This document shows positions 1 to 7,706 of a stretch of 32,574 nucleotides of DNA, piece after piece. The position numbers were made by a program, and so were the translations under genes. The stretch lies in the NCBI GenBank assembly GCA_025210775.1, contig JAOARB010000002.1:1-32574 (forward strand). Direction: 5' to 3'. This DNA is from Prolixibacteraceae bacterium (lineage in GTDB: Bacteria > Bacteroidota > Bacteroidia > Bacteroidales > Prolixibacteraceae). The notes under the pieces are model-generated. The model had not been told where the DNA came from. It saw nothing but the letters and a program-made list of their open reading frames with translations, and ran no database searches. How positions within the stretch are numbered: the first letter of the stretch is position 1; each line of letters starts with the position of its first letter.

Positions 1-49
1 CTATAGCGCCGATGGTACTGCAGAGATGTGGGAGAGTAGGTCGCCGCCG
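1..49 (+). rRNA. rrf: 5S ribosomal RNA, 3' end only
   Basis: The first 49 bases match the conserved 3' part of bacterial 5S rRNA: a GCGCCGATGGTACTGC block followed by GTGGGAGAGTAGGTCGCCGCCG. The 5' part lies outside the window, so an rRNA operon reads in from the left. A strong terminator follows directly. Confidence 0.85.
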
Positions 50-59
50 TTTTAGTAAA

Positions 60-90
60 GGTTCAATTCGAAAGAGTTGAACCTTTTTTT
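60..90 (+). terminator. Intrinsic terminator of the rRNA operon
   Basis: A 10-bp stem (one G-U pair) with a GAAA loop at 60-83 is followed by seven T at 84-90, 11 bases after the end of the 5S rRNA. Confidence 0.85.
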
Positions 91-141
91 ATGTCTATAC
101 TTTTCTGAGATATAACTGGAGATACTGATGCACTATACTTA

Positions 142-260
142 TTCTTGAATGTTGGGAAGAGGAACCTCTTCCCGCAACTATTGCCCTTTGGTAACAGAGT
201 AAGTTAAACACTTATAGTGCTGAGGTTACTGCAGAGATGGGCGAGAGTAGGTCGCCGCCG
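142..260 (+). pseudogene. Degenerate tandem copy of 5S rRNA
   Basis: Bases 210-260 repeat the 3' end of the 5S rRNA with a few changes (GAGGTTACTGCAGAGATG, then GAGAGTAGGTCGCCGCCG). The upstream part keeps 5S-like pieces (CCTCTTCCC, AACAGAGTAAGTTAAAC) but has about 14 extra bases between them. The 5' half has become a perfect 9-bp palindrome, GGGAAGAGG-AA-CCTCTTCCC. A functional 5S fold is unlikely, so this is called a pseudogene. Confidence 0.6.
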
Positions 261-270
261 TTTTAATAAA

Positions 271-302
271 GGTGCCATTCGAAAGAGTTGAACCTTTTTT
301 TT
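271..302 (+). terminator. Decayed copy of the rRNA terminator
   Basis: This repeats the 60-90 terminator, with the same GAAA loop and right arm, but the left arm has changed (GGTGCCATTC), leaving two mismatches in the ten pairs. A run of eight T follows. It is the tail of the degenerate 5S repeat unit. Confidence 0.55.
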
Positions 303-344
303 ATGTCCATACTTTTCTGAAACCTTCTTTATTTAAGAATAGTG

Positions 345-405
345 TTCTTGAATATTGGGAAGAGGAACCTCTTCCCGCAACTATTGCCCTTTGCGAACAG
401 AGTAA
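345..405 (+). pseudogene. Third, truncated 5S-like repeat
   Basis: The stretch from TTCTTGAAT to AACAGAGTAA is nearly identical to bases 142-202, including the GGGAAGAGG-AA-CCTCTTCCC hairpin, at an offset of 203 bases. It lacks the conserved 5S 3' end. It appears to be a partial further copy of the same tandem unit. Confidence 0.55.
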
Positions 406-496
406 TCTATTATGCGTTAACTTATTATTGTAGAATGATTATAGTACTATTCTACGGTTGTATTATGATCATTGTAATCACTATTTATATTCCGAT

Positions 497-539
497 AAAA
501 AAACAGCAAGATTGTTAATAAAACGATCTTGCTGTTTTT
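497..539 (-). terminator. Terminator of the arsenic operon
   Basis: An 18-bp stem (499-516 with 522-539, one G-U pair) has A-rich and T-rich flanks, so it can act on both strands. On the minus strand it lies 25 bases after the stop of the ACR3 gene and ends in a T run. Confidence 0.8.
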
Positions 540-563
540 GGTCGTATAAGAATGGTTCTTATT

Positions 564-1598
564 TTATGTGTTTTTGTTGTATTTAAGCTTAAGTCTTTGT
601 GCTACTTTAACAAGAAGAATCAAGGCTGGTACTTCAATTAATGGACCAATAACACCAGTAAATGCTTCTCCTGAATTAAGACCAAAGACGGCAATAGCTA
701 CAGCAATTGCAAGTTCAAAGTTGTTTCCTGTTGCCGTAAAAGAGATTGATGCATTTTCGTTGTATTTGGCTCCCATCTTTTTACTAATCCAGAAACTAAA
801 AAGAAACATAATTCCGAAGTATAGTACCAATGGAATCGCGATACGTACTACATCGAATGGAATCTTTACAATGATTTCTCCTTTTAGAGAGAACATAACG
901 ATGATAGTAAATAGAAGTGCTGTCAATGTTAATGGTGAGATCGTAGGAATAAATTTTTCATTATACCATCTCTCTCCTTTTCTCTTAACGAGGATGATTC
1001 TTGATAAAAGTCCTAATAGGAAAGGAATACCTAAATAGATTGCAACACTCTCTGCTATGGTCGCAATAGATATATCAACGATAGCACCTGTAAAGCCAAA
1101 TAGGGGTGGTAGTTTTGTTATAAAAAGCCAAGCATAGAAACTGTATCCAAAGACCTGAAATATACTATTTAGAGCTACCAATCCTGCACCATATTCGCTA
1201 CTACCATCTGCTAGATCATTCCAAACTAATACCATGGCAATACAGCGAGCTAGTCCTATCAGTATAAGACCAACCATATAATGAGGATGATCATGCAGGA
1301 ATATAACTGCCAATGCAAACATGAGAATGGGGCCTACAATCCAATTTAAGATAAGTGAAAGAGTAAGTATTTTGGTATTCTTAAACACTGTAGGGAGCAA
1401 CTTATAGTTTACTTTCGCTAAGGGTGGGTACATCATTAAGATAAGTCCGATAGCAATAGGAATATTTGTAGTTCCTACACTTAAAGAGTTGATGTAATCC
1501 GAAATAGGAGGAAATACGTATCCTAAAGTAACACCTATGATCATGGCAAGAAAGATCCACAGTGTTAGATATTGATCGACAAAATTTAGTTTTTTCAT
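564..1598 (-). CDS. acr3: ACR3-family arsenite efflux pump
   Basis: This 344-aa protein is an inner-membrane As(III) exporter of the ACR3 (bile/arsenite/riboflavin transporter) type. It is almost entirely hydrophobic, consistent with about ten membrane segments. It carries the ACR3 signature [18 protein letters not shown] near residues 115-132, with the conserved cysteine at position 119 that is essential in studied ACR3 proteins. A TTG nine bases upstream (1607) would add three residues; the ATG at 1598 is preferred because [10 protein letters not shown] matches the usual family start. The gene is last in a three-gene operon, 12 bases after the arsenate reductase stop, and is followed by a strong terminator. 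Its partner genes support the role: reductase makes arsenite, pump removes it. Confidence 0.93.
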   Translation of the reverse strand: MKKLNFVDQYLTLWIFLAMIIGVTLGYVFPPISDYINSLSVGTTNIPIAIGLILMMYPPLAKVNYKLLPTVFKNTKILTLSLILNWIVGPILMFALAVIFLHDHPHYMVGLILIGLARCIAMVLVWNDLADGSSEYGAGLVALNSIFQVFGYSFYAWLFITKLPPLFGFTGAIVDISIATIAESVAIYLGIPFLLGLLSRIILVKRKGERWYNEKFIPTISPLTLTALLFTIIVMFSLKGEIIVKIPFDVVRIAIPLVLYFGIMFLFSFWISKKMGAKYNENASISFTATGNNFELAIAVAIAVFGLNSGEAFTGVIGPLIEVPALILLVKVAQRLKLKYNKNT

Positions 1599-1610
1599 TA
1601 TTGACAATGA

Positions 1611-2219
1611 TTATTTTTTATGAATAGATGAGAAAATATATTTCATCTCTAGGGCTATCTGCATAGAACGTTCATGATACATTTTTGCTTCTAGTTCTGT
1701 ATCATCGAACTTCTTTGGGTCTTCGTATCTAACAGCCAGTCTTTCTTCTGCATCAGGAATAAATGGACAGTTTTCATCGGCATGATCACAAGTCATAATA
1801 GCTGCAAAAGGACGAACACTGTTTGCTTTATCGTCAAATACTTTAGAGAACATCGTTAGAGGTGTTATATTCTCATCTAATTTCACCTCATATATTGGAT
1901 TGTCTCCATTGATCGACTTTACTGAAACATTAAACCCACACTGTTTGATCTCATTTACTGCTCTTTCGTTAAATGCAGTAACTTCTACTCCTCCAGAATA
2001 GCTAACAATTTCAATTCTGTGAAATGCTGCAGCTGCATATCCCCATATTTGTGATAATTGGCTTCTTCTAGAGTTATGTGTACATACGTAGTTCAATACA
2101 GGTGTTTCTCCTTTATCAACCTTATTTTGCACATATTCGACTACTTTTTGTAGTATCTCTTTTCGATCCTCTTTGATCGTACTAATATCAGCCTTTGTGA
2201 TGATTTCTTTCCAATTCAT
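1611..2219 (-). CDS. arsC: Arsenate reductase, low-MW phosphatase type
   Basis: This 202-aa cytoplasmic protein has the phosphatase P-loop CTHNSRRSQ (Cys46, a variant of CxxNxxRS), followed by the family's IWGYAAAAF region and by TCDHADENCPF (Cys144, Cys151). The latter is in the place where the resolving cysteines of thioredoxin-coupled ArsC lie. The protein is about 60 residues longer than the classical 130-140-aa ArsC, with an added N-terminal helix-rich stretch of about 40 residues, a form common in Bacteroidota and often annotated only as protein-tyrosine-phosphatase. It starts 2 bases after arsR ends and precedes acr3. Reduction of arsenate is inferred from this context; a tyrosine phosphatase role is the alternative and less likely. 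Confidence 0.85.
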   Translation of the reverse strand: MNWKEIITKADISTIKEDRKEILQKVVEYVQNKVDKGETPVLNYVCTHNSRRSQLSQIWGYAAAAFHRIEIVSYSGGVEVTAFNERAVNEIKQCGFNVSVKSINGDNPIYEVKLDENITPLTMFSKVFDDKANSVRPFAAIMTCDHADENCPFIPDAEERLAVRYEDPKKFDDTELEAKMYHERSMQIALEMKYIFSSIHKK

Positions 2220-2221
2220 AG

Positions 2222-2560
2222 TTAAGATGCTTTACAGTTTATGTTTTGTATTTTGACTTTATCAAATAGTGTATGAAACAGCTCCTCAAATTCTTTCCAC
2301 TTATCTTTGTTGATACAATAATGGATAGAATGTCCTTCAATCTCTCCTTGGATAAGCCCTAAGATCTTTAATTCTTTTAGGTGTTGACTTATAGTAGCTT
2401 GAGAAAGTCCCAATTCTTCCACAAGAAGTTTGTTTACACATTTCCGTTTACTTAATAGGTATTCTATAATTGCAACTCTTGCTGGGTGAGAGATTGCCTT
2501 AGCAAAGAGTGCTATATTATTTTGTGAATCACTAAAAAGATTTGTTTTTGTTACTCCCAT
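2222..2560 (-). CDS. arsR: ArsR/SmtB-family metalloregulator
   Basis: This 112-aa winged-helix repressor has its recognition region at about residues 43-66 (LLVEELGLSQATISQHLKEL) and the beta wing following (GLIQGEIEGHSIHYCI). The classical ELCVCDL arsenic site is absent. Available thiols are Cys41 (just before the helix-turn-helix, close to the usual site), Cys82 and Cys109, so As(III) is probably bound by a variant set. It is the first gene of the operon arsR-arsC-acr3, with a palindromic operator candidate abutting the start codon, which implies autoregulation. The start ATG at 2560 has no Shine-Dalgarno sequence, as is usual in Bacteroidota. Confidence 0.9.
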   Translation of the reverse strand: MGVTKTNLFSDSQNNIALFAKAISHPARVAIIEYLLSKRKCVNKLLVEELGLSQATISQHLKELKILGLIQGEIEGHSIHYCINKDKWKEFEELFHTLFDKVKIQNINCKAS

Positions 2561-2594
2561 ATATCGTAATAATTATATATCGCAATATTACGAT
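2561..2594 (-). promoter_or_regulatory. Probable ArsR operator
   Basis: The sequence directly before the arsR start holds a perfect inverted repeat, ATCGTAATA (2563-2571) and TATTACGAT (2586-2594). It also holds a near-perfect direct repeat, ATATATCGTAATA and ATATATCGCAATA. Position and symmetry fit an ArsR dimer site; binding is inferred. Confidence 0.6.
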
Positions 2595-2786
2595 CTGTTT
2601 GTTGTATATACATTTATTAATTGTTAATAAACTATCATTTTTGTGAAATGGAATATGATACTATTCCAACTCTATATCTTCAATAGTCAATATAATTATG
2701 TGTATTAAGCTTTGATAGTTAGTTTTTTAGGTTAGAATGACGGCTCTATCCTTGTTTAAAGAGTTCTTTGACCTATTCTAAATATC

Positions 2787-2906
2787 TTATCCAATATGCT
2801 CTTTTGATTCCATTGTTGGATGCTTAATATCTTCTATCGTTCGATAGAAAAGACCATATCTGTTGTTTGCACACCATTGAAGATAATTCGAAATGTTATC
2901 ACTCAT
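2787..2906 (-). CDS. Possible small protein of 39 aa, unknown
   Basis: An ATG at 2906 is preceded by a good AGGAG sequence about a dozen bases upstream, which is rare in this window. The peptide starts MSDNISNYLQWCANNRYG and continues with a charged helix-like stretch to a TAA. It has no membrane segment or signal peptide. It could be a genuine small protein, the remnant of a longer gene, or chance. No homologue is recognised. Confidence 0.3.
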   Translation of the reverse strand: MSDNISNYLQWCANNRYGLFYRTIEDIKHPTMESKEHIG

Positions 2907-2983
2907 ATTATTATTTATCTCCTGACCTTATTTTGTATTTAGTGTTTCCAAAATAAGCTATATAATTATTTGTGTAACATTTA

Positions 2984-2991
2984 TATCTTTG
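2984..2991 (+). promoter_or_regulatory. Possible -7 box of mutS
   Basis: TATCTTTG matches the Bacteroidota -7 consensus TAnnTTTG and lies 33 bases before the mutS start. No TTG was found at the expected 19-21 bp upstream, so support is weak. Confidence 0.3.
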
Positions 2992-3024
2992 TTCTTAAGT
3001 AGGAGTTTAAAAAATTAAGAAACA

Positions 3025-5655
3025 TTGGCAAAAACAAAAAAATATGTCGAAACGCCCTTGATGAAACAATACTATTCTATCAAGGCGAAACATCCAGATG
3101 CAATTTTACTTTTCAGAGTTGGAGACTTTTACGAAACGTTCGGAGAAGATGCAATCAAGGCTGCTCAGATATTAGGTATCACGCAAACACAGAGAGCTAA
3201 TGGCTCCGCTAGTTTTGTTGAGCTTGCTGGATTTCCTCACCATTCATTAGACGTATATCTTCCTAAATTGGTTAGAGCAGGACAGCGTGTAGCTATTTGT
3301 GAACAGTTAGAGGATCCTAAAACAACCAAGAAGATTGTCAAAAGGGGAATCACTGAATTGGTTACGCCTGGTGTTTCTATAGATGATAATGTACTTAATC
3401 ACAGAGAAAATAATTTCTTAGCATCCTTATATTTTAGTAAACAGAATATTGGAATATCCTTCTTAGATATCTCTACAGGAGAGTTTCTTACAGCAGAAGG
3501 TGATGTCAGTTATATTGATAAATTAATAAGTTCCTTTAAACCGAAAGAAGTTCTTTTTCCCAAAGAGAGTAAAGGCCTACTTCAGGAGGTTGGAGCTGAC
3601 CAGTTCTATACATATGGCTTAGATGAATGGGTTTATAATTTCGATAATTCAATAGAGAAATTAACCAAACATTTTCAAACAAAGAACTTGAAAGGTTTTG
3701 GTATTGATTCGCTTCATACAGGTATTATCGCTGCTGGGGCTATTCTTTATTATCTTGATTTAACGCAACACCATCAAGTACAACATATATCATCTATCTC
3801 AAGAATCGAAGAAGATAAGTATGTTTGGCTTGATAAGTTTACGATTCATAATCTAGAACTTTTTGGTTCTTTACATGAAGGAGCGAAGACACTTATTCAG
3901 ATCTTAGATAAGACGATTACCCCTATGGGCGCTCGTATGATGCGTCGTTGGGTAGCCCTTCCGTTGAAGAATGTTACTGCGATACATCGACGTTTGGATG
4001 TCGTTAATGAATTTATCGAGCATGATGAATTAAATGACCAGATTGATCATGAATTGCATAAGATAGCCGATCTTGAGAGAATCATTTCTAAGGTCGCCGT
4101 AGGTCGTATTAATCCTCGTGAGGTCGTTCAGTTAAAAGATGCTCTAGAGGCCATTGAGCCTATTATTGCTTATTGTAAGGCATCCAATAATGAAACACTA
4201 AAATCGTATGCCGATCAATTAAATCCATGTACTTCTATTAAAGAGAGAATAGCAAACGAGATTGTTGCAGAACCTCCCGTACTATTAAACAAAGGGAATG
4301 TTATTGCCGATGGAGTTTCAGAAGAGCTAGATGAACTTCGTAGTATTGCTTTTTCAGGGAAAGACTACCTTAAACAGTTGCAGTTACGTGAAGTAGAGGA
4401 AACAGGTATTCCTTCTCTTAAGATAGGTTTCAATAATGTTTTTGGTTATTACATTGAAGTTCGAAATACGCATAAAGATAAGGTCCCAGAAACATGGATT
4501 AGAAAACAGACACTGGTTAGTGCTGAAAGATATATTACAGAGGAGCTAAAAGAGTATGAATCCAAAATATTAGGGGCAGAAGAGAAGATTGCTCAATTAG
4601 AAAACGAGCTATATACGAAGCTTATTTTTGCGCTTTCGGAATATATTCAAGCTATCCAGTTAAATGCTAATATTCTTTCTTGTATTGACTGTTTAAGCTC
4701 CTTTGCGAAGGTTTCAGGACAGAATGAATATAATATGCCAGAGGTGAATGATAGTTTGATACTCGATATTAAACAGGGGCGTCATCCTGTGATCGAACAA
4801 CAACTACCTATTGGTGAAAGTTATATTGCCAACGACATATACCTAGACAATAACAGCCAACAGATTATGATGATTACTGGACCAAATATGTCGGGTAAAT
4901 CAGCATTACTTCGTCAAACAGCATTGATCAGTCTTATGGCACAGATTGGGTGTTTTGTTCCTGCTGAAAAGGCGAATTTAGGTGTCGTAGATAAGATCTT
5001 TACTCGTGTAGGTGCTTCAGATAATATCTCTATGGGGGAATCTACATTTATGGTAGAGATGAATGAAGCTGCAAGCATCCTTAATAACATCTCTCAGCGT
5101 AGTCTTATTCTTTTTGACGAGCTAGGTAGAGGAACCAGTACTTATGATGGTATTTCTATTGCATGGTCTATTGTAGAGTATATTCATCAAATGAAAGAGG
5201 TTAAGGCAAAAACACTCTTTGCAACCCACTATCATGAGTTGAATGATATGGAGAATAGTTTTGAAAGAATTAAGAATTTTAATGTTTCTATAAAAGAGTC
5301 TGGTAACCAGGTAATCTTTTTAAGAAAACTAGAAAGAGGAGGATCTAATCATAGTTTTGGTATTCATGTTGCCAAATTAGCAGGAATGCCAAAAGTTGTA
5401 GTAGATAGAGCCAACCAAATTTTAAATCAATTAGAAACCAAAACAGAGACAGAAAAGAGTAGTGAACAACAACCCAAAGTGAAGGTACAACCACCTACCA
5501 ATGGGGAGGGAGACTATCAATTAAGCTTCTTTCAACTTGATGATCCTATCTTGGAACAGATACGAGAACAGATAAAAAATACCGATATTAACAACCTGAC
5601 CCCCGTTGAAGCTCTAAATAAGCTCGATGAGATCAAAAAAATTTCAGGTCTTTAA
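3025..5655 (+). CDS. mutS: DNA mismatch repair protein MutS
   Basis: This 876-aa protein recognises mismatches and starts methyl-independent repair with MutL. The mismatch-contacting motif appears as RVGDFYETF (near residues 32-40, the F-x-E pair). The ATPase has Walker A GPNMSGKS (619-626), Walker [13 protein letters not shown] with Asp698-Glu699, and the TFATHYHEL switch motif. A QLSFF sequence near the C terminus resembles the beta-clamp binding motif, followed by the usual [13 protein letters not shown] end. The start is a TTG: the conserved TPLMKQYY segment lies upstream of the first in-frame ATG (3061), so that ATG would remove family-conserved residues. An AGGAG is at 3001, 20 bases away. 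The gene is monocistronic with a terminator after it. Confidence 0.97.
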   Translation: MAKTKKYVETPLMKQYYSIKAKHPDAILLFRVGDFYETFGEDAIKAAQILGITQTQRANGSASFVELAGFPHHSLDVYLPKLVRAGQRVAICEQLEDPKTTKKIVKRGITELVTPGVSIDDNVLNHRENNFLASLYFSKQNIGISFLDISTGEFLTAEGDVSYIDKLISSFKPKEVLFPKESKGLLQEVGADQFYTYGLDEWVYNFDNSIEKLTKHFQTKNLKGFGIDSLHTGIIAAGAILYYLDLTQHHQVQHISSISRIEEDKYVWLDKFTIHNLELFGSLHEGAKTLIQILDKTITPMGARMMRRWVALPLKNVTAIHRRLDVVNEFIEHDELNDQIDHELHKIADLERIISKVAVGRINPREVVQLKDALEAIEPIIAYCKASNNETLKSYADQLNPCTSIKERIANEIVAEPPVLLNKGNVIADGVSEELDELRSIAFSGKDYLKQLQLREVEETGIPSLKIGFNNVFGYYIEVRNTHKDKVPETWIRKQTLVSAERYITEELKEYESKILGAEEKIAQLENELYTKLIFALSEYIQAIQLNANILSCIDCLSSFAKVSGQNEYNMPEVNDSLILDIKQGRHPVIEQQLPIGESYIANDIYLDNNSQQIMMITGPNMSGKSALLRQTALISLMAQIGCFVPAEKANLGVVDKIFTRVGASDNISMGESTFMVEMNEAASILNNISQRSLILFDELGRGTSTYDGISIAWSIVEYIHQMKEVKAKTLFATHYHELNDMENSFERIKNFNVSIKESGNQVIFLRKLERGGSNHSFGIHVAKLAGMPKVVVDRANQILNQLETKTETEKSSEQQPKVKVQPPTNGEGDYQLSFFQLDDPILEQIREQIKNTDINNLTPVEALNKLDEIKKISGL

Positions 5656-5688
5656 AATCCCTCTATTTTTTTGATAATGAACCAAATC

Positions 5689-5733
5689 ATCAGGAATATC
5701 TCCCAAAGCATGGAATATTCCTGATTTTTTTTT
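5689..5733 (+). terminator. mutS terminator
   Basis: An 11-bp perfect stem (ATCAGGAATAT with ATATTCCTGAT) with a 15-base loop is followed by nine T. It lies 33 bases after the mutS stop. Confidence 0.8.
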
Positions 5734-5743
5734 GCTCTCAGGT

Positions 5744-5774
5744 TTTGGCAAAAAGGAAATAACATATATATTTG
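5744..5774 (+). promoter_or_regulatory. Bacteroidota-type promoter of the tRNA cluster
   Basis: TTTG (5744-5747) and TATATTTG (5767-5774) are separated by exactly 19 bp. They match the -33 TTTG and -7 TAnnTTTG consensus of the Bacteroidota primary sigma factor. The first tRNA starts 49 bases further on. Confidence 0.75.
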
Positions 5775-5823
5775 CAACGCCTTTCAGAAGAAAGGACGTT
5801 CTTTAATAATGATGAACAAAAAT

Positions 5824-5896
5824 GCGAAAATAGCTCAGTTGGTAGAGCACAACCTTGCCAAGGTTGGGGTCGCGGGTTCAAGTCCCGTTTTTCGCT
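5824..5896 (+). tRNA. tRNA-Gly (GCC), copy 1
   Basis: This 73-base cloverleaf has acceptor stem GCGAAAA/TTTTCGC, anticodon stem CAACC/GGTTG with loop TTGCCAA (anticodon GCC), and T arm GCGGG-TTCAAGT-CCCG. CCA is not encoded. The sequence is identical to copies 2 and 3. Confidence 0.97.
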
Positions 5897-5912
5897 CACA
5901 AAATAGTATTAC

Positions 5913-5997
5913 GCTCGGATGGTGGAATTGGTAGACACGTTGGACTTAAAATCCAATGACCATTGCGGTCGTGCGGGTTCAAGTCCCGCTCCGAGTA
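5913..5997 (+). tRNA. tRNA-Leu (TAA)
   Basis: This 85-base type II tRNA has a long variable arm. The anticodon stem TTGGA/TCCAA encloses CTTAAAA (anticodon TAA). The acceptor stem GCTCGGA/TCCGAGT has the G1-U72 wobble also seen in the enterobacterial counterpart. CCA is not encoded. It lies 16 bases after tRNA-Gly copy 1. Confidence 0.97.
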
Positions 5998-6032
5998 CTA
6001 CTTTTTTGTATACAATTTCTGTAAATTATCAT

Positions 6033-6058
6033 AGGCTCTTTTGTGGAGCTTTTTTTTT
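6033..6058 (+). terminator. Weak terminator inside the tRNA cluster
   Basis: A short stem (AGGCTC with GAGCTT, one G-U pair) is followed by nine T. It lies between tRNA-Leu and the second tRNA-Gly and may end transcripts of the first pair partially. Confidence 0.45.
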
Positions 6059-6067
6059 ACGCCAAAT

Positions 6068-6140
6068 GCGAAAATAGCTCAGTTGGTAGAGCACAACCTT
6101 GCCAAGGTTGGGGTCGCGGGTTCAAGTCCCGTTTTTCGCT
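6068..6140 (+). tRNA. tRNA-Gly (GCC), copy 2
   Basis: This is a 73-base copy identical to tRNA-Gly copy 1, including the upstream AAAT. The GCC anticodon sits in loop TTGCCAA. Confidence 0.97.
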
Positions 6141-6162
6141 CTTTTTCTTTATTTTATTAAAT

Positions 6163-6235
6163 GCGAAAATAGCTCAGTTGGTAGAGCACAACCTTGCCAA
6201 GGTTGGGGTCGCGGGTTCAAGTCCCGTTTTTCGCT
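6163..6235 (+). tRNA. tRNA-Gly (GCC), copy 3
   Basis: This is a further identical 73-base copy, 22 bases after copy 2. The spacing and identity suggest recent tandem duplication or gene conversion. Confidence 0.97.
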
Positions 6236-6246
6236 CACATATAGAA

Positions 6247-6275
6247 AGCCGAAGACAGTTTGTCCTCGGCTTTTT
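6247..6275 (+). terminator. Terminator of the tRNA cluster
   Basis: The stem AGCCGAAGAC with GTCCTCGGCT (one mismatch) and loop AGTTT is followed by five T, 11 bases after the last tRNA. Confidence 0.8.
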
Positions 6276-6393
6276 CTGTATTATAACATTTGTTTTTGCT
6301 ATTTAAATGATGTGTATGACACTTCTGGGTGGATAGTTATTTCTCTTTGTCGTTTAATAGTGCAAAGAGGCGATATAAGGCCATAAAACGTTA

Positions 6394-7221
6394 TTAGTAC
6401 TCCCATATATCCTGTTCCCAATTAAAGATCGCATTTTCGATACGTTGTGCTTCTTTTAAAGCATAGTCTCCTTTGGCATATTGTACAATAAAACGATTGT
6501 CATATATATTAGATTCTCCAATAATATATGCATCAAATTTACGATTGATAAAGACATCATCAAAACTTAGATTTCTGGCTTCGTTATATGGATTGAAGAC
6601 ACTTCTTTTGCATAGCAAGCTCCTTGTCTCAGGATACTCTACCCAGAAGGTTAGTTTCTTTAGAAGATTTTGATCAGGGTAATTAGGATCTTTAGGATAG
6701 ATTAGAATAGGGCATAAACCTTCGATACGGACTTCCATTCGAGAGCTTTGTTTATTAAAAAACCACGCCTCTTTAACCATTATTTGTTTAACTAAAGAAA
6801 GATCTAAATTATCTTCAAAGTTATAGTCATCTGTGATGCTTTCTGGGCTCATGGTGTTTGCAAAGCTAGGCTGCATGCTATTAATTACTTCTCCCCAGGT
6901 CATTGGCTCATCAAATGCTCCAGGAGGATCTTTTGGTTTGAATCCTAAGAAATCGCCTTCTTGTAATCCCTCAAGAAGACAGTAGACCAGACTTTTGCGA
7001 TTTTCAATAGGTCGAGTAGGATAATATAAGCATTGATTCATTTTTTCTCTTAAATCAATGATACGCCATAGGGTCTTTTTCCAAACCACGTCCGCTTCTC
7101 TAACAGGAGGAAGAGTGGATGGTTTTTTGTCTTCCATATTTACAAAACCCAATGCTGATTGAGCTGAGCTAATGGAAGCACACAGCATAAGAAATACGCT
7201 AAAAGTGATAAACTGTTTCAT
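6394..7221 (-). CDS. gldN: T9SS ring component GldN/PorN
   Basis: This 275-aa protein has an N-terminal signal peptide (MKQFITFSVFLMLCASISSA). In the type IX secretion system, GldN/PorN forms the periplasmic ring with lipoprotein GldK/PorK at the outer membrane. Recognised family stretches are VWKKTLWRIIDLREKMNQ with LYYPT following (about residues 47-69), VKEAWFFNKQSSRMEVRIEG in the middle, and VFNPYNEARNLSFDDVF with the KFDAYIIGESNIYD stretch near the end. No gldK, gldL or gldM gene is next to it, although these usually form one operon, so it stands alone between tRNAs and a sugar gene. It may be the only GldN or an extra paralogue of the GldO kind. The ATG at 7221 gives a complete signal peptide. 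Confidence 0.9.
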   Translation of the reverse strand: MKQFITFSVFLMLCASISSAQSALGFVNMEDKKPSTLPPVREADVVWKKTLWRIIDLREKMNQCLYYPTRPIENRKSLVYCLLEGLQEGDFLGFKPKDPPGAFDEPMTWGEVINSMQPSFANTMSPESITDDYNFEDNLDLSLVKQIMVKEAWFFNKQSSRMEVRIEGLCPILIYPKDPNYPDQNLLKKLTFWVEYPETRSLLCKRSVFNPYNEARNLSFDDVFINRKFDAYIIGESNIYDNRFIVQYAKGDYALKEAQRIENAIFNWEQDIWEY

Positions 7222-7622
7222 TATTTGGGATTTTTAAATACAAACATGCATCTATATTTATAATTAAAACGCAATAAAGTATTATTTTATTATTCTCCTC
7301 ACTATGAGGTAGTAATGAACAATATCATATATCTTAAAAGAGTGCTCCTAGATATTTAAAAATATAAAATCATTTATATTGCAAATACCCTTCTTAACAA
7401 ATACGATTATTCAAATCATAGGAACTACCAAAACGATCAATATGCTCTTTGAAAAGAGTTAGAATATTGTGAACATTTTAACAACAATATTAAATATGGT
7501 TTGGTTGACACTTTTCCAAAAAAACTTATGGCAGAGCCCTCAGAATAGGTTGAATAAAGGGTTGTTGTTGGGTGAGATTTGTTAAAAGAAAGAAGGTAAA
7601 TGAGGGGGAGGGATATTTTGAT
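7222..7622. other. Intergenic region upstream of gldN
   Basis: About 400 AT-rich bases separate the gldN start from the terminator of the deaminase gene. No open frame, tRNA or clear promoter was recognised. The gldN promoter should lie near 7222-7330, but no good TAnnTTTG was seen there. Confidence 0.5.
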
Positions 7623-7663
7623 ATAAAAAAAGAGACCGTTCTCAATTATTGAGAACGATCTCT
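7623..7663 (-). terminator. Terminator of the deaminase/PIG-L gene
   Basis: The nearly perfect stem AGAGACCGTTCTCAA with TTGAGAACGATCTCT (one mismatch, 3-base loop) lies at 7631-7663. On the minus strand it is followed by a T run at 7623-7630. It lies 44 bases after the stop codon at 7707. Confidence 0.85.
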
Positions 7664-7706
7664 AAAATAAATCACAAAAACGAAATATGTTTACTAAAAC
7701 TTATAG

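Larger units (their letters stand above)
2595..3024. other. Intergenic region between arsR and mutS
   Basis: These 430 AT-rich bases contain no long gene. They hold the divergent upstream regions of arsR and mutS, a possible 39-aa ORF (2787-2906, minus) listed separately, and a short palindrome CTATCGTTCGATAG near 2835. Nothing else was recognised. Confidence 0.5.

Noticed and set aside
2931..2972. TTTTG ... ATTATTTG as a mutS promoter
   Set aside because: The spacing is 29 bases instead of 19-21, and the -7 box lacks the initial TA.
6043..6386. Two open frames over the tRNA-Gly repeats
   Set aside because: They are translations of tRNA genes in the sense strand and have no coding signals.
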